Assembly: GCA_003117195.1 (NCBI GenBank) | Contig: BDSI01000016.1 | Coordinates: 558,001 to 622,000, forward strand | Reading direction: 5' to 3' | Length of the DNA stretch: 64,000 nucleotides | From: Eudorina sp. 2006-703-Eu-15 | Taxonomy: Eukaryota; Chlorophyta; Chlorophyceae; Chlamydomonadales; Volvocaceae | Shown: positions 48,201-59,796 of the stretch, piece after piece | Numbering within the stretch: the stretch's first letter is position 1 | Layout of the letters: the number at the start of each line of letters is the position of its first letter | Notes under the pieces: model-generated | Seen by the model: the letters and a program-made list of their open reading frames with translations, nothing else | Database searches by the model: none | Told to the model about the DNA's origin: nothing | Translations under genes and position numbers: made by a program

Positions 48201-51200
48201 GCCGGGACCTCGCGGCCCACGCCCTGACCGCCCTGCGCTTGGCGCCGCGGGAGCGAGCGTGGGCGCACCGCCGCGGCGGGGTGGCGCTACGCGCTTGGCT
48301 GGAGCTCGTCCGCCGCGCGCGGCGCAACCGGCGGCTGGTGCTCGCGCGGCGGCTGGCGCGCAACCGGTTGACGCTGGCGGCGGTGGTTGATGCCTGGCGG
48401 GTGCTGGGCAAGGTCCGGACCGTGAAACTGCACCTGCGGGAGATACACCGCTTACAGGTACGGTACGGTACGGTTGACAGGTAGTACGGCAGCAGAACAA
48501 CAGCGCGAGACAGGATCGGCGAAGCCCGTTGCGTGACCCACTACGGTATTGCAAGAATGTCTTGTGGGCACGACACCCTGTTTACGAAGGTCTTACATTA
48601 CTCCTTTCTTTTTTACAACCTTCGAACCGACCTTCGTGAGACAGCGTACTCACCTCACGCCCTCTCCCCATCCGGACGGCGCCTGCGACGCAGGAGCTGG
48701 AACCCATGTACGAGCACCAGATGGAGCTTGTACGACAGGACCGGGCCTCCATGCAGGGCCACGTCCGCGCCGTCATGGCCGAGCTGAACCTGCTGCGCGG
48801 CGAGCTGCTGCGCGGCTTCGTCATCTCCTCTGCGGGCGGCCTGCTCGGCGCGCCGCTGCGCTGGCGCTCCCTGCCCCCCGACCCCGACCAGTGGCAGCCG
48901 CCGCCGCGGTGCCGCCACAGCACCTTCTGCCTGCGCGCGCTGCAACTGCCGCACGCGCCTCCCGCCGGCGCCTCCACGCAGCCGCTGCCCATGCACAGCA
49001 CCATGCGCGCGGCGCTGACCGCCACGGCTGTCGGTGCGGCGGAGGGCACCCTTGGGCGGGGCGCGGCGTACCTGGGCACCGCCACGGCGCCGCTGCAGCT
49101 GTCCGGGGCGGTAACGGTCAACGGTCACCACGCGGAGGTGGAGGCGGTGATCCCGGACGTGGCGGGCGTGCTGGTGGTGTTCGGCGGCGTGGACGAGGAG
49201 CAGTGGTTTCGGGACGTACATGTCCTGGAGATATCGTACTCAGGTGCGCCATGTTTAGGTACTCAGGTGCGCCATTTTTAGGCGAGGGAAGAGGACGCGC
49301 GCGCTTAAGTTTCGCAGGGGGCTGCACGGCCTGATGGCGCGTGAGGTGAGCATCGATGGATGTCAGGGCATGGTAGAGCTTAGGACGGCGATGCAAAGCA
49401 CAGGGCTGCCAGCCTGGGGTGCGATGCCAAATATATCGTACTTGCATGGCTCCTGAGGCACCGTACCGTATGCATCGAGGATGGTCGTACTGATGGCGCG
49501 ATGCGGACGGGCTCGTAGACGGCAACCTTCCTGCCTGCTGGCCCCGACTGCCGGCTCCTAATGTCGACCAGGCCCTGAACAGAGGCACCGGGCCTTGCAC
49601 TGCAACGCTTGCTGCTGTCATTCCTGATCATATGGCGGCGGTGGTTATACATCGGTTGTATGTGCCGCACGGGGGCACGACCTGTTTCTCCGTGATATGG
49701 TAGTCGTGGCGACCATGCATCGGCATGGTTTGTGATGCCGATGTGTGTACCGGGCGACGTGCAGAGGGCGGCGCGGCGTCCTTCCGCTGGCACCTTGTGG
49801 AGGTCTCCGTGGAGCCGGAGCCGGAAGGCGGCCCGGAGGCCGGCACCCTGCTGCTGCAGCAGCAGCAGCCGCCGCAGTCGCTGGAGGCCGGTACCGACAC
49901 CGGCAAGCTGCCGTTCGTCACACGTCGTGACCACGCGGCCTGCGTCACCAGCCCCAACCAGTTCGTGGTGGTGGGCGGCTTCGACGGGACCACGGAGCTG
50001 ATGGACATCAACGCCGTCACAGTGCGCGCCGCGGGTGGGGTGGGGTTGTGAGTATGGGGTTGTGACTAGATATAGGAAGACAAGCGCAGAGAAATCCCGG
50101 GGAACCTCTCCCCGCACGCGGGTGGGTGGGGGCGCCCCGTGGGCCGTGAGTGCTCGTGGTGGCGACTGGTGCCACGGCTGGAGAAACCCACACGTGTTGA
50201 TCTACACGGCAACACCTACGTGTCCTCCGCCAACCGCCCTGCGGCGCCTCTCTCTCTGGGTCATGTTGTCCTACACGCCGCCGGATGTCCGCGCTGGTTG
50301 CTGTTGCCCGTGCGCGCGACCAAGGAGGGCGCGGGAGGAAGCCTCCCTCCCTGCCGCCACGCCACGCCTCCCTCCCTCCCGCCCGCCCGCCCGCCGGGGT
50401 TCGTTCTTTGGGTTTATTTCTTTAACCCTCCCGCCCGCCCGCCGGACCACCTCCGGTCGTGTCGTGCCCGCAGAGGACAGCGCGGGCTGGGCCGCGACGG
50501 TCCGCATCGTCACGCCCCGAAACCGGACGCCGCCGGGCCGCTCCCACCACACCGTCACGTACCACGAGGTCGGCCGCTCGCTGTACGTGTTCGGGGGCTA
50601 TGCCAGCGAGCGGGGCGCCCTGAACGAGCTGTGGGCCTTCCATCTGGACCACCTGGAGTGGTGGCAGCCCAACACGACAGGTGCGGGATGGGCTGGTTGG
50701 GGGACAGGTGGGGGGGGTGACAGGAGTGCTCGCGTGGAGTATTAGGTACAGCATGGCATGTAAGATGTAACTCAGGCGGGAGGGATCAGGGTAGCGTGGC
50801 AGCGCAGTGCAGCGCATGAAACGCTGCCAGAGGCGGCGCATCTCGTACCGTATCAGCACCTCGAGCGGTTCAGCGCGGGGCCGCTGCGGCATCTGGGGCG
50901 CACTCAGGGGCGGGGCGGTGGCGTGGGGCTCGCTCCGCTAGTCGCCACGGTACCGTGTGATGGGTTTCGTTCGCCTGGGTTTGCCCTCCCTGTCCTCCTC
51001 CCCAATTTCCCCGAGTGCAGGGGATCAGCCCCCGCCGCGGCGCAACCACGTGGCGGCGCTGGTGGGCGGGCGGCTGTACCTGCACGGCGGCTTCAACGGC
51101 ACCGAGTGCCTGGGTGACACCTGGGTGTTGGAACCTCAGGCCTGGCACTGGGAGCGCCTGCGCGGCTCGGTGAGTGACCGGTCGGTGGGTGCTCGGTGCC

Positions 51201-54200
51201 GGCGCCGGAGGGATTCGCCAGGGTACCCGTTGCATAGTGGATCCACACCAAAACCGCGACCCAGCCTGCCGGATCAGCTCTTCGCAGGCCACCTATCCTA
51301 ATACCATCTCTTTCAGACCACCTACGGGTAATATAGTACCACCTCTTTGCACGACCTGCCGTATGCCAGGATATGGACACACGGCGTTGCTGCCATCCGA
51401 CGGTTGTCATTCCAGCGCACACATTCATGCACCGTGATACGGTAACGCCTTTCGCCCCGACAGCGTGTGCTGGGTTCGCTTTGGGATTTTTTTCTTAGGC
51501 TTAGATCCAACCTCGCTGTTCTCCATCACAAATGCGAAGCTGTCGCTGCTCGGGTGGCTTTCGCGCAAATACGAATTACCGTACAAATGGGCGTAGGGTC
51601 CGGCGCCCAGTCCGCGGCGAGGTCACGCCGCGGAGGTGGTGGACGACCGCTACCTGGTCGTGCACGGCGGCTACAACGGCTCCAACGAACTGTCGGACGG
51701 CGGGGTGCTGGACACGGCCACGGGCGCGTGGCGGGACCTGGCGGCGGCGGGTGGGTGGGTGCGGGGGGTTAAATAGAAACAGCCCAGACACACCCAGCCC
51801 GGGTGCGGGCGGAGGGGGCCGCGTGGCTGCACCCAGTACGGCGATGTCGGACCCTGTGATGTCGTACACGAGATCTCTGTGCTGCACATCATGCCTTGGG
51901 GGTGCCGTGCGTGTCGGTTTTGAACACGATACCCACACGTCAAACGTCATGGGCGCGCATCGTTGTTGGTGTTGCTGCTGCTGTTCTTCCTGTTCTCGTC
52001 GTCGTTGGTGTAAATGTCTGGTTGGTTGCTGTTGTTGTCATACCGGTAGTTGCCAGGGCTTGTAGTAGCGTTCCCAGCATCGGCTGCCGTCTGCAGCATG
52101 TCGCAAGCAGCGTCCATAAGTAGCGCTGGGTGGGGCCAAAGGGGCAAGGCATACGCCCAGAGACGCTGCTGGGCGGCCCCTGTCCGCGAACTGGAACTGG
52201 AACTGCCGCGAGCGGCCCCACCCCGTACCTGCACTGCACTGCACTGCACCGGCCCGTGTATCCGCGGCCCCCGAGGCAGCGACCAGTACCAAGCAATCAA
52301 TAGCCACTAACTGACTGACTCACTGACTCACTCACTGACTGACTGACTGACTGACTGACTGACTAAGAGGCCTCGTCGTTATGGTCATGTGACAGGTGGG
52401 CCGCAGGACATGCCCACCGCGCGGGCCTTCCATACCCTGACGCACGTGGGCCACGTGATGGTGACGGTGGGCGGCAGCGGACCCATGGGTCCGTTGCTGG
52501 ACCTGCACCTGTTGGAGAGCCCGCCGCTGGTGGCCGGCCTGGCGCAGCAGTACCGCCTCATGGCCACGGCGGCGCAGCTGAGCGCAACGCAGGCGGGCAT
52601 GGCGGACATGGAGGCGGCGCTGGCGGTGACGCGGCACCGAGCGGAGACGTCGGAGCAGCAGATGCAGGTCGGTGACGTGCGGCGCAGGGCCGGGCCGCGT
52701 CGGACACCCACGCCGCCCCTAGAGTTCCACCTCACCAGTCAGGGAGTTCCACCAGAGTTGAGAAATGCTCTGACCTACCTACACCTGTGTTTGGCCTGTC
52801 GGCCCGGGGAAGGGTCAACAGCGCGGGTTGCACGAAATTCGCTGCCAAGTGTGGTTTCCTGTACCTGAGAGACGGCGCTTCGCTTAGCCCATTCGGTGCC
52901 CATGTGGTGACTTTTCGCGGTTTCGCTGTCTTGATTGGCATATTGCTGCCCCTCACACGCTGTCTTGATTGGCATACCGTATTGGGGCCCCTCAGACGTT
53001 GCGCGACAGCGCCGCCGAGCTGGTGTCTCGTTACAATGCCGCCCTGGCGGACATTGACCGCCTCAAGGGCCGTGTGGCGGCGGAGGCGGTGCGCGTGGTG
53101 GCGGCGGAGGCGGCGACGGCGGAGGCGCAGCTGGCGCTAGCGACGGCGGAGCGGCGGCTGCGTCGCACCCGGCAGGGCGGCCAAGAGGTCGCGGCGGCGG
53201 CTCGCGACATGCATGACACCGTGTGCGACCTGCGTAAGTGCCCCGTCCGCGCTCCGGCCGACGTGGCTGGCTTGTGTCTGGGATATCGTGGCGGCGGAGG
53301 CTGCAGGCAGCCGCCAACGCCGCTATGGCGCGAACAGGCTCAGCGCAGCTTAGCGTGTCTCAGGATTCGATCCTCGCCCTTGTGTGCGGGTCCTCGTCCG
53401 AGGGCGTCATGTTTGCCTGATGCGTGGGTTCTCATGCAGGTATGGTACGCTGTTTGTGGGTGCTGGTAATGGTAGGAGTTCCAATTGCAAATCCTGCAAA
53501 TGCCAACGCAGGTGAGGAGGTCGCCCGCCTACGCAGCCAGCTGCTGGCCACCATGCAGCAGCAGACCCGGGACGCCTCCCAGGCGACAGCCACGGCCGCC
53601 GAGAGGCAGCTGCTGCAGCAGCAGCTGGCGGGCGCGCAGCAGGAGGCCGCGCTGCTGCGCGGCATGCTGGCGACGGCCGAGAGCGAGTTCCGCGCCGCGC
53701 TGGACCGGCAGCGCAGCGCCGCGGAGGCGGAGCTGGCGGCCGCCGCGGAGCACGCCAAGCAGCTCGCGGTGGCGGCGGCGGCCGCGGCAGGTGGAGCGGC
53801 AGCAGCAGGTGAGGGATTGAGGGAAGACCCACGAGCCCAGCCGCGGGAGGGCGAGGGCGCCTTGAGAGCTGACAATTTCCTCTTTAACAGGCCGGCTCGT
53901 GCACGATTAAGCACCTGTCATTTCTGAACCGGTACCCCTTGTGGCATACCACTGTAACATCATTGATAATAGTACCTCCTTTATCCGTCAGAAGTGTGCC
54001 AGACCACTTAGTCGAGGCCTATTGTACTACGTTGCGAAGACACCGCAGTACAGCAGGCCTCGACCAGGCCCGCTGTAACTACGGTGTCTCCGCAACGTCT
54101 TACTCGTCCTTTCCTGTCACCTTGACCGCGGGTGATGTGTTTTGAAATAAGCAATCTTCTCCGCCGCCTGGCTCCGCAACCGGACCCCATGTGGGGCGCC

Positions 54201-55125
54201 CCTGGGCTCCAGGCACCGCCTCTGACATGGACCTGGTGGCGCTCCACCAGCTGGCCACCGCCACCGCGAGGGCGGAGACGGCTGAGATGCGGCTGCACGC
54301 CATGGAGCGCGAGCACGGCGGGCTGCAGGTGCGGGGGACAGTGCCACGGCCCGGTGACGGAAGCCATGGGAGCCGCTATAACCGTCTCAATTACCGTCTC
54401 AACCGTGTGTCCGTATCATGATGGCATGGACATACACGGTTGATATTTGAGACGGTTGGTATCATCCGGCATGGGCGCGTGGCAGGCGCTCTAGAGGTAG
54501 CCGAGGTCAGCTGCTGAAGCGCCCGGTAAGCATGGTATCAGAAGGTAATCTGCTTCCCACCGCGTGTTCCCCTGGTGCGCAGGCCGACATGGCCAACGTG
54601 AAGCGCCAGCTGCAGCAGCAGCGCCACGCGCGCGAGGCCGCCGAGGAGCGCGCCGCGGCCGCCATGCAGCACATGCACGCCTCGGAGCTGCGCTACCAGA
54701 TGCAGCTGGAGGACCTGCAGCGCCAGCTGGCGGACGCACAGCGGGAGCGGTGGCGCCAGGACCTGCAGCTACTGCCGCCGCGTAAGCGCGCGGCGCCGCC
54801 GCCGGAAGAGCCGCCAGCAGCGGCAGCTCCGCCGCCGCCGGCACCTCAAGACCGAGCCCAAGAGAGCGATGCAGAGGAACGGGAGGAGGCGGAGCGGCTG
54901 CTGTGGAACGCCCGAGCGCCGCCGGAGCTGGGGCCCGGGGATGAGCCTGCGAGAAGGTCGTACATGATGGCGCGGGCGAGTGCGGTGCTGGACCCCACCG
55001 ACCCCAGCGCGCACTTCACGGTGCAGCACGTGGAGAAGGTGCTGGTGGAGGACCCGGGCCTGGAGGTGTTGCCGGAGGTGGCGCGGCTGCTGGGTCTGCA
55101 GCGACGCCTGCTGGGGCAGGCGTAG
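42245..55125 (+). CDS. Coiled-coil / Sfi1-like repeat / kelch propeller protein, 18 exons, 1804 aa
   Basis: Exons: 42245-42271, 42344-42911, 43426-44309, 44772-44861, 45997-46208, 46722-47055, 47643-47890, 48202-48457, 48694-49243, 49765-50034, 50474-50680, 51021-51169, 51597-51750, 52396-52667, 52996-53233, 53512-53808, 54213-54328, 54583-55125; every phase closes. Layout: short coiled coil and Pro/Ala-rich disorder (1-490, with a Gln-rich coil near 215-245); coil to 523; about ten Trp repeats (524-873) of the form L-x-x-W roughly every 25-35 residues in Arg/Ala-rich helix, such as ALHAWRR, VLLAWAT, LLAAWVRR, ALRSWAAL, ALRAWLEL, VVDAWRVL, resembling Sfi1 centrin-binding repeats; six kelch blades (about 1025-1395) with VFGGVDE, VVGGFDG, VFGGYAS, LHGGFNG, VHGGYNG and TVGGSGP; then coiled coil and a charged, Pro-rich tail. 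The start exon MGTARERVQ splices in phase through a 72-bp intron. Function is inferred only: a centrin-binding basal body, centrosome or fibre scaffold. Confidence 0.88.
44958..45545. repeat. 12-bp minisatellite, nearly 50 copies, in an intron
   Basis: Tandem GCATCTGGGTCT with TAT and TGT variants in the last codon-like triplet, filling about 580 bp of the intron between exons 44772-44861 and 45997-46208 of the Sfi1-kelch gene. The unit is a multiple of three without stops in most frames, so long spurious ORFs run through it on both strands. Confidence 0.98.
47367..47406. repeat. GGTA tetranucleotide repeat
   Basis: About ten GGTA units in the intron between exons 46722-47055 and 47643-47890 of the Sfi1-kelch gene; the same unit as the array at 5140-5262. 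Confidence 0.93.
52306..52366. repeat. CTGA tetranucleotide repeat
   Basis: Imperfect ACTG/CTGA units with CTCA interruptions, about 30 bp upstream of the acceptor of the exon encoding the sixth kelch blade (52396). Confidence 0.92.
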
Positions 55126-55908
55126 GTTTTCTGCAGTGTCCCCGTTGACGTGTTAAGCTGGCTGGGGTGAAAGCCGTCCGGATCCGTTTAGGAGGCGGGC
55201 TACGGCGTTCCACGTGCTTCAAGAAGAGCGGTGAGAACGTGTGTGTCGGCCATGTGGGCGCTCCAATGAGCAAGCAGGTGCCGAAGCTTGGTCGGCGGGA
55301 AGCTGGGAAAGTATGGGACGTGCCATCCTTTAGTCTGGGGTGTATACTAAGGAGTACGAAGGAAGTGTGGTTCCCTGGGCAGTTTTTAGGTTTCTGATCC
55401 CGCGAACCTCACGGCACCAGACACGCATGCGTTCGACTTGAGGCATCGACCAGTCTGCACGGCCGAGGCCGCTCTCCAGCAACAGGGTCAAGTTATCCCG
55501 GAAATGCATGTTTTGACTTAGTGGCCGACTTCACCAAGCTGCGTCGCAATTGGTGGCATCAAGGCATTAAATACATCCCTGAAGACGTAGCCAGGCTCGC
55601 TCAGATGGCCATACACCTGTCTTAAACGACGTTTGCTTCGGTAGAGAAAATAGTATCCGGTATCACTTTGTGGTGAATAATGTTGCTATATAACTTCCCC
55701 TTGCACAATTACATGCATTGCTGCTGCAAGTGCTGCTTGAAACAAAAAACTTCTGGAGCTTCGTACGAGTCGTACAAATAATGAGGTGTCCGTTTGACAG
55801 CCCTTGCGCTATTGTGACATGGTTGTACTCCAGACCCCTCTCAAGCTCAACCTGTTAGGGCTCGACTTCCACACTGCATAGATCGGCGCCAACATAGGCA
55901 CGATCGCC
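55126..55908. other. Spacer between the Sfi1-kelch stop and the ERdj3 start
   Basis: About 780 bp, presumably the 3' UTR of the upstream gene and the promoter of the downstream one, both on plus. No recognisable gene, repeat or TATA box. Confidence 0.5.
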
Positions 55909-58719
55909 ATGAGCTCACGGCCGTGGATTGCGCTACTTTTGTCGATAGGACTTCTACTTCAAGCGTACGATGTACTTGCAAAAGATTACTATGAATTATT
56001 GCAGGTGATCGGATAGTGGTGCACAACTTCTATTTGGCAGATGCCTGACCGACCACCACGCGCAGGTGTCCCGTGGAGCTGGTGAAGCGCAACTGAAACG
56101 AGCCTATCGTAAACTTGCGCTGCAATACCATCCTGTAAGGACTTTGGTCTGGGGTCAACGCCGCTGAAGTGCACCCGGGTGCACGGGGTCTCACCAGGGT
56201 CTCACCGCAAAACCCGTAGGACAAAGTGACGGGTACGGAGGAGGAGAAGAAGGCGGCGTCCCAAAAATTTGCGGATATCAACCATGGTAAGTGGGGCCCT
56301 AAAACAGCAGGGTTAGCCACGCGTACGTGCAGGGGTGCAGGCTGGGGCGAATAACTGTTGGGGATGTCCAGGATGCTTGGCATGGCAGCGGCCTGCTGGA
56401 TATTTTGGAGTCTGATGCTTGAGTGCAATATTGGGTTTGGCGGCAGACACCTTCACGATAAGGAATGGTGATGCAAAACGAAGTGGCGAACACCGAATTT
56501 CTCTCTCAATCAGCCAACACGATCCAACAAGGTCCATTCACCGTTACACCCGGTCCGATGCTGCCATGTAGCCTATGAGGTGCTTAGCGATCCGGAGAAG
56601 CGAAAGATCTACGACCAGTACGGAGAGGAGGGGCTGAAGCAGGCTGCCGCCCGCGAGCAGGGCGGCGGGCGCGGAGGGCACGACATCTTTGACTTGTAAG
56701 TGATGAACAGCTGCGCATGCTCGCGCTCGCATGTCTGCCAGCTGAGATCAGCCAGTGCCCGCGACATGGAGCGACGCAGTGTTACCTGGCGAGTGGGATG
56801 ACGGATGAGTCCGTTGGGCAGGCGGTTTCGCATCGATGTCACCGCCAGGGTGCCGCAATCTTGCGCTGGGGTGTCTAAATCCATGGGAAAGGTAGCTTTC
56901 AGATGGCCTGGTGAGTGGCTGGCAGAGAGTGCACTGGTCAAGCACCCACCGACCTGATTTGGGTCCCGAGTGATGCATGCGTACACACCTCCCTGCGGTT
57001 TCCCCCGTGGGCAGCTTCTTCGGCGGTGGCGGCTTCGGCGGGGGACGCGAGGAGGAGGAGGTCCGCAAAGGACACACTATCTACATTGACCTGCCATCGA
57101 CGCTCAAGGACTTGTACGTTGGCAGGGAGCTTCAGGTGCGCGGCGAAAGGGACTGGCGCCGCATCCGTATCGGAGGACTTCCCGGACGTCCCAGTCCTGC
57201 TGATACAGGGAAATGCGCTAGGTGATTCCTGGCAAACTGCCTGGGAAACCTGGGATAGCGTGTCACTGCGAATGGCAACGTAGCCACGCACAACTCATTT
57301 TGGCGTACCCAGAAGGCGTGGACGAGCCGCGCTTTCATGTTGCCGGGCTTGAGGGCAAACCGAGGTGTTTTGCCGCGTGGCGCGTGCTGGTGTAGTGACG
57401 TGTTCCGATGTGGCGATGCCGTCGCAGGTGGTCCGCGACAAGGCAGTGCTGCGCACCACCAGCGGCACCCGCAAGTGCAACTGCAAGACCAAGGTCATGA
57501 CTCGCCAGCTGGGCCCGGGCATGTTCCAGCAGTACCAGACGCAGGAGTGTGGCACGTGCCCAGCCGTCAAGCTGGAGCGCGAGCAGGAGCCCATCACGGT
57601 CCACGTGGAGCCGGGCATGACCGATGGGCAGGTGGGTGGAGTCAACGTGTGGTCATAACGGGCGACTTAGGATCGGGTTGCGACCCACGGGCCGAGTGGC
57701 GGGGGAAGCCGTCGCACTCGGGACTGGTTCCACCTGGCGCCGCGGAGAAGCGGGCTACTGCTGCGGATCCGGTGCCCAGGTGCATTGCGGTGGGCTGGAG
57801 GGAGGGGTACCTTTGGGAACACAGGGACAAAGCCCTGGAGCTGGCTGAGATCGTGGGGACGGCACCAAGGAGCTCCTTCGGACAGTGGACAGGGCGACAG
57901 AGGCGCTGCCGCTTTGCTAATTTCTGGGATTTCGATAAGCAGAGGGCGTCCTGCGACACCTCGTCGCTGGTCATGTCGGAGACATCAGAAAGCGGCGCAT
58001 TGGGGCAGCGAAGGAGTGCTTTCAGCAGGATTGACACGGCCATCGCAAACTGACCACGGGTGATTGAGCGGGCCCGACGACGCGCTCGACCCCAAACTCA
58101 CGTGCACGTGCTCACGACGTCCTCGGCATCCACATCCCGGCTCTCGCGAGATATCGTGCTCATCTTGGAGAGAAACCGCATTCCTGCGGTCTTGCTCCCC
58201 GCGCTTTTGCCACCACCTCATTGCCGCTTTGCACAACCTGCTTTGGATGATTGCCCATAACGCCATCACACAACCAACTACACAAGAGCTCTCAAAACGC
58301 ACAATCCTCTGGACTACCTATGCCTTATCCAACCTTCCTGCCCGCAGCAAATCACGTTCTTCGAGGAGGGCGAGCCGCTCGTGGACGGCGAGCCGGGCGA
58401 CCTGGTGTTTGTGGTTCGGCAGGTTCCCGACAAGCGCTTTGAGCGCCGGGGCAGCGACCTGCTCCATAACTTTACGATCAGTTTGGTGGACGCGCTGACC
58501 GGCTTCAGCACCATCCTGGAGCACCTGGACGGCCGCCACGTGACCCTGTCATCCACCGGCGTGACGCGGCCGGGTGACTGGCATCAGGTCAAGGGCGAGG
58601 GCATGCCGATCCACGGCCAGGAGCACAAACACGGTGACCTCTGGGTGCAGTACAGCGTGTCGTTCCCGCCGCACTTGACGGAGGAACAGAAGGGCACGGT
58701 CCGCAAACTCTTCTCCTGA
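55909..58719 (+). CDS. DNAJB11: ER-lumenal DnaJ, DNAJB11/ERdj3 type, 7 exons, 350 aa
   Basis: Co-chaperone of the ER Hsp70 BiP that binds unfolded secretory clients. Exons: 55909-56004, 56066-56134, 56220-56286, 56572-56695, 57015-57135, 57428-57631, 58348-58719; phases close and the 350 residues match the family's 355-360. A signal peptide (about 1-24, hydrophobic core IALLLSIGLLL) precedes KDYYELLQ, where the J domain starts. Helix II and HPD are YRKLALQYHPD, and AYEVLSDPEKR completes it. A short G/F region (FFFGGGGFGGG) follows. The substrate-binding domain has the ERdj3 cysteine pairs CNC and CGTC, the LGPGMFQQ and VEPGMTDGQ segments, then GEPLVDGEPGDLVF and FERRGSDL. An N-glycosylation sequon NFT lies in the C-terminal domain. 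There is no transmembrane segment or KDEL-like tail, as in animal ERdj3. Confidence 0.95.
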
Positions 58720-59226
58720 GGTCGAGAGGTTGAGGTTTAGAGGTGCATCTGATGTGCGCGCGAGGGCGAATGACCCCCGGAATGGGGAGGTGAATCCAAT
58801 TTGCGAGTCCTGTTGATGCGCGCGTGCGGGGGGCACACGTTCGGTGTGCCTGTGCCGCTGGTCCGACGAGGCCGGAGCTGGTGCGGCTGGGAGAGCTGAT
58901 GCGGTCTCTGTATTTGCGTCGCTCTGTTCCTTCGTGGTTCCTTGCGCTGGGGCCGTCCAGGGTTCATCAACCGGTAGGTATGGCCGGCTGTGCAAGTCAG
59001 GTGTGCCCTAGGCCGTTATGCAACGTGGCTATTCAGTAGCGTGTATCGGAGTCTGTTCAGTGTGCGTGGCGACGAGTGATCCTGAGGTCGTGCGGAAAGG
59101 ACAACATGCGGCGGGTGTGACAATGGTTGCACCCGTGATGCAATGCGGCGTGGGCTGGGGCCCTGGGTACACAGAATGCCTCGAGTTACCCTCTTCACAC
59201 AGTACAAAATCCAATCTGTCTCGGCA
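58720..59226. other. Convergent 3' intergenic region
   Basis: About 500 bp between the ERdj3 stop (plus) and the stop of the coiled-coil gene (minus). It should contain both 3' UTRs. Nothing else is recognised. Confidence 0.5.
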
Positions 59227-59796
59227 TCAGGTATCTACAGTCTCCTCCTCGTCCTGTTCCACAACAGGAACTAGACGGGTGGTCAGAGGTAGGCTGACCA
59301 CCTCCACGGCACTGCCGTCAGCCACAGTCCCGGAACTGGCGTCGCACGTCCCGGATGCAGCAGCCGACGGCGTATCCGTGTCGTTGGCGGCCGAAGCCGT
59401 GCTTTCGCTGGTGCTGGCAGCAGCGCCGTCGCCTCCGTCGCTGCCCTGTTGCACGCCTGCCCAAACTGCTGTGCTTTGCGTCAGGAGCTGCTTCGTTGCG
59501 TCATCGGCATTTGAAATCTCCGCTTCCACAGCTTCCAGCTGCTGTTCCAACCTGCAGTGGCACCAATGATGTTCGGGTAACCTTCCTTTCGGATCACACA
59601 AACCATGCAGGTAGGGTTGCCTGCGTACGACAACCGACAGGAGTTCCGTTACCCACCGGTCCAGCTGGCTAGCCATCACTAGGTCGTCTGCTACGATGGG
59701 CTTTTCGGCGGCCAGGCCAAGGCCCCCGAGCGCCAATTGCAGTTCTTGCAGCTTTGCACGTTCCTCGGAAAGTTGTCCTCCAGCAGCTGCCTCCAT
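59227..59796 (-). CDS. Small acidic coiled-coil protein, unrecognised, 2 exons, 154 aa
   Basis: Exons (minus) 59796-59657 and 59551-59227 join in phase at a CG/G junction across a 105-bp intron. I do not recognise the family. The first half is helical and coiled-coil-like (QLSEERAKLQELQLALGGLG, then SQLDRLEQQLEAVEAEI and ATKQLLTQS). The second half is Ser/Ala/Asp/Gly-rich, probably disordered, and ends in an acidic tail EQDEEETVDT. There is no signal peptide or membrane segment. The start ATG follows an AG, so this could be an internal exon of a longer gene; no upstream exon could be placed. It resembles small adaptor-complex subunits in size and layout only. Confidence 0.65.
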   Translation of the reverse strand: MEAAAGGQLSEERAKLQELQLALGGLGLAAEKPIVADDLVMASQLDRWVTELLSVVVRRQPYLHGLCDPKGRLPEHHWCHCRLEQQLEAVEAEISNADDATKQLLTQSTAVWAGVQQGSDGGDGAAASTSESTASAANDTDTPSAAASGTCDASSGTVADGSAVEVVSLPLTTRLVPVVEQDEEETVDT

